Source: Ricinus communis
Taxonomy: Eukaryota; Streptophyta; Magnoliopsida; Malpighiales; Euphorbiaceae
DNA length: 64,000 nt
Direction: 5' to 3'
NCBI RefSeq assembly: GCF_019578655.1
Contig: NC_063263.1
Span: 28,581,001 to 28,645,000 of the forward strand
Numbering within the stretch: the first letter of the stretch is position 1; the number at the start of each line of letters is the position of its first letter. The notes below the pieces were generated by a model that had not been told where the DNA came from, searched no databases, and saw only the letters and a program-made list of their open reading frames with translations. The position numbers and the translations under genes were made by a program. Shown one piece after another: positions 54,843 to 64,000 of the stretch.

Positions 54843-55990
54843 GGTAATTGAAAAAGAAATTTTTATTACTAAGGATCAACGAAATTCTAGCAGCATAACG
54901 GCATAAAATGGACAAACTGAATGATTTAACTCGATAAATTTAAACCGCTCAATGTCCTGCAAAGAAAATTCAATCCATAACACTGCCAACCAATGCTAAC
55001 CAAATTAATTTTCAATTCATCCATATGAAGTTTAACTTCGCCATAATCCATACAAGGCAAACCAACAAGTTAATATAGAGCATACATAAACAGAGTCGAT
55101 TACATATGACAAAGCCTATTGTTTAGCGGCCACTAATAATAATAGAGAGGACAATAAGGAATTAATCACAAACATGAATAATGGTAGAAAAGAAAAACGG
55201 AAAATGTGAACAAGTTAAATATGTAAACTAAATTAAAGAAAACAAAAGAAAATTTAAACACAAACATGAATGTAAACCAATGCACCAAATAAAAAAATAA
55301 AATAAAAAAATTCAAACACAAATTCGAACACACAGAAAACACAAATTTGAATTAATATCAAAATCAAAAACAAAGAATGGAAAATGAAGTGGGAGGGAAC
55401 TTACTTGACAAACGCAATATCCAAAGCTTTCAAGATGAGAATAAAAAAGGGAGAGAGCAAAAGAGGAGAGAATTGCCAAAACTTTTAGCCATTTTGAAAT
55501 GAAGTCGTATATATAGGTAGTGATCGGAACATGCCTGTATTCACTAATAGGAGCTGTGTTCATTAACACGGTCTGGATATCGGCCCGTGTTGAGAGAAGT
55601 TAAACGTGTTGACTCTCCCAATTTTATGAAAATGCCCGTGTTGAGGAAACATGTTAACGTGTTGGAAACACGGTCGGGCATAAATTCCTGTGTTACCTTC
55701 TATGCATGTGCCCATCTTTAATTTGATTTTATGCAAATAGAACATGGTCCATGTTAATAGAACACGGGGCATGTTGCCAACACGGTTTAGGGTTTAGGGT
55801 CATGTTACCTTCTGTGAATGTGTCCCCTTAAAGTTTATTTTTTTGCAATTAGAACACGGTCCGTGTTGATCAACACAATCAGCATAGATAAACGTGTTGG
55901 TAACACGGTCTTGAACACGCCCATGTTGAGCTCCAAAAACTGCAAAACTTGAGATTCTCAGCACTTTCTCACTCTTTCTCACCTGCACAA
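54843..55990 (-). promoter_or_regulatory. Internal U3-like promoter and possible intron upstream of the D ORF
   Basis: Minus strand: at 55930-55555 there are at least ten copies of the LTR words (CACGGACCGTGTT, CAACACGGGC, GACCGTGTTACC). A TATA box CTATATATACG follows (about 55506-55517), then a CT-rich leader and a strong donor CAA/GTAAGTT (55399-55405). An acceptor-like CCTTAG lies ~25 nt before the ORF start. The word set is that of the D LTR U3, but the rest is not an LTR copy. The intron would be ~530 nt. Confidence 0.5.
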
Positions 55991-56215
55991 CCAATAAGTC
56001 CTTATCTCATACACTCAACATAAATAAAACTTAACAAAAACAAACTGTAAAATCTAATCAAACTAAGTTCACAATGAAAGGATAGAATATTAAAAATGAA
56101 AAATAGAATTTGGGGTGCCTTCCAAAAGAGCTTCTTTTTTATGTGTGCTTCTTTTTTATATGATGAGTCTTTTTAGCTGGACTCATGGTGAAAAGCAAAC
56201 GATGCGGATTGCTGA
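55991..56215. other. Junction region in element D
   Basis: No motif recognised. RT, RNase H and integrase should lie between 56216 and the spacer; they are absent, so the deletion point is here. Confidence 0.4.
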
Positions 56216-56827
56216 CTATCCATCCTTCTTCCAAGCAAATGGCTTCAAGTATCCGCTCAGAGGACTATTCGACAAATTTCTCTTCCCGACGGTCAAGCAA
56301 GCTGCCAGTATGATGGGCAACACTCGCTCCTCATATATTTGCACGTAGTCATGATGCTCTAGGGACTCTTCCAATTTGAAAGCTGGAGTTTCACCAATTG
56401 GAAGGATCGATGGTTGGGCAATTTCTTTAGGAATGTCGATGGTTTTCTCTAGTCCTTGGCTTGGTTCACTTGCTAGAAGAAACTCGAGCTCTTCCAAGAC
56501 TTCTTCATTGGATAACTCGTGCTCATCTTCCATCATCAAAGGGACTTATGGAAAATCCACCAAAAATTCCTCTAACTGCAACTCAATATCATCAACTGTA
56601 CATTCCTGTTGGTAGTCTTTCAGAGGAATCATGTTTGCCTCTTCCTTTTCTGGTTCTATTTCCATGTTCAAGGAATCATCCTGCACATAAGCATCATCGT
56701 CAAACATAATAGATAAACCAGAAAAATTCTCACCTGAATGCAAAGTGACGGCACTCAACTGTTCCTCGGATTCAGTAGCGTTTGATGGAGTTTCTAATTG
56801 CTCTTCAGCTAGTAACTTGAAGATCAA
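56216..56827 (-). pseudogene. Element D: region between protease and RT
   Basis: Two adjoining open stretches, 56546-56827 and 56216-56539, on the minus strand. They are very acidic (LSNEEVLEELEFLLASEPSQ). Near the end comes FKLEESLEHHDYVQIYEERVLPIILAA, which follows the Athila pol pattern L-LKPLP-HLKY-FL--NE-LPVIIAS found just before RT. No RT residues follow. Protease itself is not recognised. Confidence 0.5.
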
Positions 56828-57400
56828 GCCTACTTAATGCTCTATGTTCTCAATCGAGGCTTGTTAACCTTCAAGTATCCTTTTTGTTTGTTGGAATCTA
56901 TCCTCAAGACTTGTAAAGAACCTCATCATCAGCTCATCTGACACTAACTCTTCATCTTGAGTTGAAGGTGCAAGATTAGGCTGTTAATGTGGTTGTTGAG
57001 ATCCTAGTGGTTCTTGGCCATCTAAGCTCTATCCAAAGGGTGAATGAGTGCTCCACTCTTGATTGTAAGTGCTTCCATACGAGTCATTTGGCCAACTTCC
57101 CGTATAATTCACCTGCTCACAGTTATAAGAACAATGAGTAAAATCACTGCACAATGGACAATCATTACTCAAATGTAAACCACAACAAAATTCATAAAAA
57201 ACTTGAGATGAAATGATAGGAGTCGAGAGTTGATCGGTAGCCCTACAAAACAATTCCACTCGAGCTTCTAAAGATGCACGGGTATTCCAATTTTTAGCAC
57301 TCTATTGGTTCCTGATTCCATTTTCCAACTCGTCATACAAAGAGTTTGAATTTAGCATTGAACCTCATTATTATTCACTACCTGAGTCATAAACTTAAAC
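56828..57400 (-). pseudogene. Element D: gag C-terminal part
   Basis: The minus-strand stretch at 57029-57259 reads CCGLHLSNDCPL and CEQVNYTG, SYGSTYNQEW. This is the pattern of the end of Athila-type gag (CGG-H-x-x-x-C, CEQV-Y-, NPYSNTYNPGW). Most of gag upstream of this is deleted: the primer site lies only ~110 bp beyond 57400. Confidence 0.65.
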
Positions 57401-57507
57401 TAAATTAAAATGTACAAATAAATAAACAAATAAAAATAAAAACCATAAAATAATAAAAAAATGGCTAAATTAACAAATAGCAAATTTCACTTTAGTTTTC
57501 AAACAAG

Positions 57508-57525
57508 TCCCCGGCAACGGCGCCA
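57508..57525 (-). other. Primer-binding site of element D (tRNA-Asp)
   Basis: The minus strand reads TGGCGCCGTTGCCGGGGA, an 18-base complement of the 3' end of plant tRNA-Asp, the primer typical of Athila elements. It is six bases from the LTR. Confidence 0.9.
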
Positions 57526-57531
57526 AAAACT

Positions 57532-59001
57532 TGATGTTTGCTATCTATGCAGCTACAATCTAAGGCAGTGTACCTATCGATGCAGTCTAGCACTAATGGC
57601 GAGTATTAAGGTCGTATTCCTCAGGAAAGTGAAAGCCTAGAGTTACTCCTTTGTTCTTTGTTATATTAACCTAAAATGAATGATGAATAATTTCTAAACT
57701 AACTAATAGCTACAAGCTAAGTTCTAAGGGAGATGCAGGAGTAAATGGATAAATGAAATAACCCAGACAAGAAAGCAAACCCAAAGGGAACCTAAACTAG
57801 TTGGCATTCAAACAAAAGATAAAGGATTGATGACTCCAATTATGCTACTCGTGGACGAATTCTTAACTGAATTCGGTTTCTCTCTTGAGATAACCGAATT
57901 CCTAAACTTAATAACCTAAAGTTAGAATCTCTTCCTAAAGATTGATTCTTAAATTAGCATTAAGCTTTAATCCGCCTCTATTAAGCTTTGTTAATTCTTA
58001 ATCCAGCTAGTTAATTATCCTTATCTCTAAGTGATTATTAACTAGTTCTTGCTATTCAAAATTCCAATTGCCAAATGGACTTCTCAATCACATAAAGCAA
58101 TCTAAACACCACAATTCACAACGTCTCATGAATAATGCATTATCTTATTAATACTGAAAGCAAGAAGAATACAGAACTGACTCAAACAATCCAACAATAT
58201 AACATTAAGCCAACATAGTAAAGAAATCCCAATGGATTTAATCAATCTAGCTAAACATGTTCGTTATCAAAACCTACAAGAATTCAATTACAATAATGAG
58301 TAAAGGTAGAGAAACCTGATTACACCCTTGGATGAGAGTAAACAGCCCTAATTCCTCTTGCTCGAATTGAATCGATTCTTGTTCCTCTTGCTCAAATTGA
58401 AACCAATCAACGAACCTCGCCCAATCTTCAATCTTTGAAGGGAATCTAATTGAAACCTTGGTCCAAGTCTCCTTTTTCTTTGGTTCCAGCTCAGAAAACC
58501 CTTAGAGGGAGAAAAATTAGGGTTTGGGACGTTCTCCCCCCATTTTACCTTTCTTTCCTCTTACTCTTTCTTTTAATTGATTCATCCTGTCGCCGCAAAC
58601 ATGGCCGTGTTGATTCCTGTGTTGGGAACACAGGCTGGTATTGATCGGCATGTTTGGAACACAGTCCTGTGCTAATGCCCGTGTTACTCTCTATGGTCGT
58701 GCTCCTTTATGCTTCTTTTTCTTTGATGTGAATGCACCCAACACGGCCCGTTTTGGTGCCCGTGTTGGGAACATGGCCAGTGTTAAAACCAACACAGCCA
58801 TGTTCAGATTAGGGATGCGCAAACTTGACTTGTTTCAGCAACTTTGACGTCTAATTCTTCCCTTTATCACTCTTTAACTTCTTTTGGACCTAAAGCACAC
58901 AAACAAACACATAGGGTGAGTGTTGGGACCAATTCACATTCAAATGTACATAAATTCTGCCTTAAAAACCCCATTTAGATATGTGTATTCTACGCATATC
59001 A
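57532..59001 (-). repeat. 5' LTR of element D (right)
   Basis: TGATGTTTGC to GCATATCA. Same content as the left LTR. GC-rich words lie at 58590-58805. Confidence 0.9.
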
Positions 59002-59006
59002 ATACC

Positions 59007-59204
59007 AAAAGTGAAGAGGAAAGGACTAAACAAGAGACAAGTGTCCATCAAGGAAGGATTACCCTAAGAGACAAGATGATGATCTCCATGGCTAAGCAAC
59101 GTAAGAGGATTGAGAAGTTTTATTGGCTTTTTAAACATGTCCATGAAGATCTTATTGAGATGCAAAAGCACTGTAGGATCCCTCCTTGCCATCAAGATTT
59201 TTAG
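59007..59204 (+). pseudogene. Copia A: env-like ORF, C-terminal part
   Basis: After the second ATACC copy the frame open before the D insertion goes on with KSEEERTKQE, then MAKQRKRIEKFYWLFKHVHEDLIEMQKH and a stop at 59202-59204. Charged, probably helical. It lies on the far side of D from 49267-50233. Confidence 0.6.
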
Positions 59205-59652
59205 CGTCTATCTGATGATGAAATCTAGTACGGAGGAGAGAGGACTCAAGTGGTTTAAAGGATCTTTAAAAGCCATTCTTCATTTATCTTATTTGCATTC
59301 ATATTTTCATTTTTTTATATTTTTTATTGCTTTTAATCTTAAGTCCCATCTCTCTTGTAATTCTGCATTTTCATTAATAATATTATTTTTTATTTCTATA
59401 TTTGCTCTCCTAATATTTCTTTCTTTTTAGCTCTCTTTTGTACCTTTATAAGTTATCTACATTGTTTCACCTTCTTTATTTTGACAAAGGGGGAGAGAAT
59501 AAGCAAAGTACTTAACTTATATAACTTATATGCTTAAATTAAGGGGATCAATTTCTTGCAGGGAGTTCTTAAGATTTCTACACTTTTCAAAATTTTCTAA
59601 ACTTTTGATCTCTTTTGATCAATTTGTTTGTCAAAATCAAAAAGACGGAGAT
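59205..59652 (+). other. Copia A 3' untranslated part with polypurine tracts
   Basis: T-rich sequence, then AAAGGGGGAGAGAATAAGC at 59486-59504 and AAGACGGAGAT directly before the LTR (59642-59652), a layout usual in SIRE-like elements. An open frame here is hydrophobic and Phe/Leu-rich because of T-runs; no gene is supported. Confidence 0.65.
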
Positions 59653-60241
59653 TGTTAGCCTAAGTGCCTTGTCACATGGCTTAATCCCTTTTTGTGATCT
59701 TAACAAACCAATTAAAGATTTGATCTAATGATCTTTCAAGTATTTATGTTGTAGAATAATCCAAGAAAAGTTACTTCAAAATTATGACCGCATCAAGAGG
59801 GCGTGACCATAAAAAGAACACTTTCATGGCAGAAACTCCTACTCTACAAAAGCTCAAAATTATGATCGTACCAGGATAGGCACGACCATGAAAAGCAGAA
59901 GTTTCAAGGTAGATAGAAATAGCTTGGAAAGCTCGGAATTGCGATTGCGCCTCAAGTGGGCGCAACCACGAGACTTAAAGTTTGATGTAATCATTAAGAA
60001 CTGCCAACGTAATATTAGAAAGAAATAGCTTGGACAAGCTCAGAATTGCGGTAGCCGTTGGAGGCATTTCAACATTCCCAACCAGAAAGTAAGAATCGCG
60101 ACCACAATTGTGCATTCTAATAAATGCATTTAAGGCACTGTCTTAAAGTAAAATATGGAGATTTTTATGGATACTTATGTAATGGCTCTTTGAAGTTTTT
60201 AGGCTATAAAAACCGCATCAAATGGCTATTAGTGATTGATT
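59653..60241 (+). repeat. 3' LTR of Copia A, cut by B'
   Basis: Starts TGTTAGCCTAAGTGCC. The U3 words GCGATTGCGCC, GGGCGCAACC and ATCGCGACC lie at 59785-60115, and TATA-like GGCTATAAAAACC at 60201-60213. Broken at 60241. Confidence 0.85.
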
Positions 60242-62040
60242 TGTTAGGAATTGACATTAATATATAAGGAAAGCTGTAAACGAAGCAATTTAAATTTTTC
60301 TCAATTCCCACTAAGAATCTCATTTATTAAGATAGACATTACACACAAAACAAGCAAAAGATGGAGAAAGCATACAAAGGGAGATTTTAGCCAATCCAAG
60401 GAGTGCTTCTTGCTTTGTTGATTCTTGAATCTTCAAGGATGATTAATGCACTTTAAAGCTACCCAAGTGACCAGCCTCTTTTAGTAATCCACACAAGCTA
60501 CTAAGCAAAGATTTCATTAACCACTTTTAGGAGATTGAGAAGAGATGTTGTAGATTGAATGTTAGTTCTAAGCAAGGGGAATGAATTATCTAAATTTATT
60601 GATTGGCTCACCTAGAGTATATATCTCAAAGAAATATTTTTCTTTTTTAGATGTGCCACCAACCTTCTTCCTTAACCCTTACTGCACCATATGTATCTTT
60701 TTTTATATATCCCCTTTTGATCAAAGTTCTTAAAGGTTTAGGAATTCTATAAAACCCTAACTTATTTTAAGTTGGGCTTTGTTATCCTAAATGGACTTTA
60801 CTTAGTATAAGAACTAATCCATGGATAATAAACTCATCATAGGCCCATTATACAAAGCCCATTAGCTCTTAATTAATTAACCTTAAATTAGACCAATCTA
60901 TATGAGCTTAAGCTCAATGCTTAAAGTCTCATTTAATTCTCACTTAAAGCCTATTTATGTGTGACCCAAAAGGTTCCTAACATGTTGGCAATGAATATGG
61001 ATTATGAATTAAACTCCTTTAATTCAATGTTAATTCTCTAATGTAACTTAATCTATATTCATATATCAAGATTGGCTCTAGCGATGCATCATGACCATCC
61101 AAATGTGTAGGAATGATTAAAGTACTTTAATCAACCTTTGTAGTGAACAATCTTAAAATGTATTTAATCCTTTCATTGTACTTTTACACCAATTGATTCA
61201 TAGAGCATGGATGTAAGTGTCAACTCTATAGTTGAAACAATCATATTTGTTCTTGATAATTGCATATAAAATTTTGAACAAGATCTATGAAATATTTTTC
61301 ATAATCTTCATTCGTACAACCTTGGCCAAGGATTTCCATGTTAAAGCATATCAAGAATCATTAGGATAAGATCGCATAACATATTACTTGGGCAATGAAT
61401 TCTTATTGATAACTTATTATCTTCATATGACTCTTACTATACCCAAGGGCTATCCCTTGAGCGCTTCATGGATAGGAGAATATAAGATACTATTAAATTA
61501 TAGTAATTCTTATATAAGATAATACACTGTTATCTCAAGTTTAAGGATCATATCTTACATGATCGTCATAAGAGTATTTTTATGGTAAAATCCATATGGA
61601 CTACTCAATGGGGTCATGTGCAACGAACTTGTTTTTATAACAAGCACCCACATGCTTGTCTTGAAATTTCTATTCCTCAACCTTATGAGACAGATTGCTT
61701 ACTTTATAAGTGATAACGTATTATGGTAGTCTCGAGCGTTTGATCAATATCCAACAATCAATATCTAATTCTTTATCAAACATTGACTATGAATAAAGTT
61801 TAGGAATGTATATAATGAGAATCTTATCATTATAAACTTGCTCTATAATTACTTTTACATTTGTGTTTACATTCCATGGTGTACATCTCTAATGGTTTAG
61901 ATTATTCTTTGATAATATCCGACTACTCGTACCATTAGAGTCGAACAATGCCTTTAGTATGATTGTATGCCATCAATTGTGATGTATAAATTAACACATA
62001 TCATCTGATAACTTCTTGTCTTTAGGGTATTACTCTAACA
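60242..62040 (-). repeat. 3' LTR of Copia B' (about 1.8 kb)
   Basis: TGTTAGGAATTG at the left, CTCTAACA at the right (on its own strand TGTTAGAG...CAATTCCTAACA). It is about 760 bp longer than the LTR of B, which lost the middle. Confidence 0.8.
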
Positions 62041-64000
62041 ATCTCTTATTTGACTAAAGCACAATCAAAACCAATCATTATGGTATCCAATACTGAACTC
62101 TTTCTTATGATGATCATGTTCTTGCTAGGTCAAACGGCTTTGTTAAAGGATCAACTTTGTTATCCTTAATGTATATTTATTTTATCTTTATATTTTACTA
62201 ATAAGTCATTTATTGGTAATGCTGCAATACAATATTTTGGATCGCAAAGACCTTTGTTCTTTGAAAATGGCTCTATTGTCTATCTAACTTCTTAGATTAA
62301 TAATACTTAAAAACCATACCTTATTCTTAAAAAGAATACTAAAGATCCAAATATCTCTTATATATTGCCTCAAACATAATAAGATGTATTGAGCTCAAGT
62401 TGTAAGAATGACCTTTTTAGAACTCTTTCCAAAAGTCATGCTTTCCTTTTAAAATGAAATGAATCTGTCTTGTGAGTTTATTCTATGTGATTCACAATCA
62501 ACATCTAGAATAGTCATAAATTCTAGTACATAACATGACATATATATATAATAGAATATTATGCTTTCGCATAGATCATTCTATTAATAACCTCTTTCTC
62601 AATGAGTGTTTAAAGCATATTTCTTTAGAAGAAGATATGTCATGAGACATCACCAAAAATCCTTCTTTAATTCTTCCATGTTAAACTTTTAACATATACG
62701 TCTATGTACTCGAAGTTTAGAATATTTGTGCAGTTTAAAGCATCTATCTCTATAAATCTCAATCCTAAAAAGTAAATTGCATGTTCTAACTCTTTATGGA
62801 TTTATAAATCCTGATAGACCCATGATAAAGGATTTGTCACTATCCCTTTATCTATATGTCCACAACATATAATATTGGGAAACATTATTATACTCTTACT
62901 AACCTCTTCATATACACTTATTTATTATATTTGGATTGATATTTATAATTGCATTACTAACCAATTATAATTACATTACTAACCAACCCTTTGATTAAGT
63001 ATGTAATTTATTAACTTTTCTTTACTCAACCTTTGTGCAAAGATTTCCATATTAGTTTTTCTCAAAAACTCACATGCACCTTAATGCATCTTATCTATTT
63101 AGATGGGTCCACCACAGTCTTCACTTGGTTAAACAATATGGTATCTACAATAGAATCTTATGGCTTGATCACAACTCAAGGAATTAATGTCAAACATTAG
63201 TTCTTAATGTAGTAGTCTCATTAATAATGAGATATAATTACATATTCCATAAAAGATCTTCGTTTCTTATAAATATGTTATATCCTACTACATACCAAAA
63301 ATTGTGTATATGATTAGCTTAAGATTGTGCATTTTATGCTAACGACCTTCAAGCATTGTTCCATTTTAATGTTAGTTAGTTTATCTTAATCTCTATCAAG
63401 ATCTATCAAACTCTCACTACTTTTTTCAGAAAACTTCCTTCATGAAAGACATATTCCAAACAAACACTTTTGTCTCAAGAGTATGATAGTGTCGATATCC
63501 TAAAAACCCTTTTGGATACATTATAAACCTCTATTTATTAGATCAAGCCTTTCAGCTTTGTTTAATTTTGCATGTTTTTCTTAAACATCACAAACTAGTC
63601 TATATCCTATATAGACTTTATTATTATCATATCATAAATGGGATATATTGGAGTTAATGATTATAATAGTATATATCCTATAAGAAGGCTTGCAACACCT
63701 TTTATTGATTTAACTATGTCTCACAAAGTTATGTTTCATCTTATTAAACTTTATCAATTTGAGTAATTGCAAGATATAGACATTTTAGTCATGATCCAAG
63801 TATTCTATATCATGATTTTATCTTGATATGATACTTTATCATAACTCTTCCTAAAAGCAAGCATACATTCTATGTGTCTTTCTAAAAAATAACTTGATTA
63901 TAATATTGATTTCATAAGATTTAGAAGTTACATAACTTGTTTATCTTATTTATTTATTTTAATATCAATAATATAATCCTTATGCCTATTTAGGATTACT
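62041..64000 (-). pseudogene. Copia B': decayed pol
   Basis: On the minus strand it is collinear with B pol. The RNase H tail lies at 62041-62290. The rest is AT-rich, with frameshifts and stops throughout; no open stretch above 60 codons. Motifs other than RNase H cannot be placed with confidence. Confidence 0.6.

Larger units (their letters stand above)
50234..59001 (-). mobile_element. Athila-type Gypsy element D, non-autonomous (no RT, no integrase)
   Basis: 8768 bp with LTRs of 1468 and 1470 bp, TGAT...ATCA ends, and a perfect 5-bp duplication ATACC (50229-50233, 59002-59006). The minus-strand orientation is shown by a tRNA-Asp primer site (57508-57525) next to the right LTR and a polypurine tract next to the left LTR. 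Inside: a gag end, a stretch normally found before RT, an internal promoter-like spacer, and an ORF1/env-like pseudogene. By eye the LTRs are about 95% alike over the first 330 bp, with many C/T changes, so this is one of the youngest insertions here. Confidence 0.9.
42543..60241 (+). mobile_element. SIRE/Maximus-like Copia element A with 3' env-like ORF, interrupted by D and B'
   Basis: Order: LTR 42543-43557, primer site, gag, protease, integrase, RT, RNase H, spacer, env-like ORF (split by D at 50234-59001), polypurine-rich tail, 3' LTR 59653-60241 (cut by B'). Both LTRs share TTAGCCTAA-TGGCTTGTC and the whole U3. A long gag with coiled coil and a post-pol ORF are marks of the SIRE/Maximus clade. 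All ORFs are degraded. It lies in the LTR of E; the second target copy lies outside the window. Confidence 0.85.
60242..64000 (-). mobile_element. Copia element B', inverted relative of B, runs off the window
   Basis: Minus strand: 3' LTR at 60242-62040, then RNase H and more pol to 64000. It matches 27390-29096 and 31105-32387 of B in reverse. It has no Tat solo LTR at the equivalent site, so it serves as the empty-site reference. Confidence 0.8.

Noticed and set aside
59110..59430. Hydrophobic frame that could be a membrane-spanning tail of the env-like ORF
   Set aside because: The true frame ends at 59204; the Phe/Leu-rich part comes from T-rich non-coding sequence, as in other SIRE-like 3' ends.
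1..64000. tRNA, rRNA or small nuclear RNA genes
   Set aside because: Only tRNA-complementary primer sites were seen; no cloverleaf or promoter boxes were recognised by eye.

Overview
The window is plant nuclear DNA, most likely from a eudicot and from heterochromatin or a pericentromere. It is AT-rich and I see no intact host gene. It is almost entirely decayed LTR retrotransposons nested in one another, plus one hAT DNA transposon and one MITE. Gag, RT, RNase H and integrase motifs of plant Ty1/Copia and Ty3/Gypsy clades, tRNA primer-binding sites and 5-bp target duplications support this. I cannot name the species.

Left third (1-12037): a minus-strand Copia element, F, split several times. 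From its own 5' end (12037) downward it has an LTR, a MITE next to the primer site, and gag. Gag is interrupted at 10325-3104 by Copia element G, whose 3' LTR is in turn split by a hAT element (4541-9785, 8-bp duplication). Gag then resumes. The protease is split by a solo LTR (1603-2760, duplication CTAGT). Integrase follows, then an internal deletion joins it to the RT tail and RNase H. The hAT element carries a deleted transposase and an antisense copy of the 5' end (promoter, 5'UTR, ubiquitin-like domain) of a host PI4K-gamma-like gene.

Middle (12245-32669): Tat-lineage Gypsy pieces (LTRs of about 2 kb, PBS of the TGGCGACTCCACT type, gag, RNase H, integrase), a minus-strand SIRE-like Copia fragment, an Athila-like LTR, and Copia element B with a solo Tat LTR in its RNase H. 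At 32670-37342 lies a CRM/Reina-like chromovirus whose LTR encodes a polyprotein tail.

Right half (37341-64000): an Athila-type LTR fragment; a minus-strand SIRE-like Copia element, E; and a plus-strand SIRE-like Copia element, A (42543-60241), inserted in the LTR of E. A has gag, protease, integrase, RT and RNase H, then a TATA-containing spacer, then a 3' env-like ORF. That ORF is split by an 8.77-kb Athila-type element, D (50234-59001, duplication ATACC), which lacks RT and integrase. The 3' LTR of A is interrupted by B', an inverted relative of B that runs off the window.

Most unusual: (i) the 3' ORF of Copia element A and that of Gypsy element D share one recognisable domain, and a third piece lies at 32459-32668; (ii) in both elements this ORF follows a spacer with a TATA box and the same GC-rich words as that element's own LTR, as if each had a second U3-like promoter; (iii) each of the four main LTR families has its own short GC-rich, often palindromic word set; (iv) the hAT element has captured a host promoter and kinase gene start. 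All coding regions are broken by stops, frameshifts or deletions.
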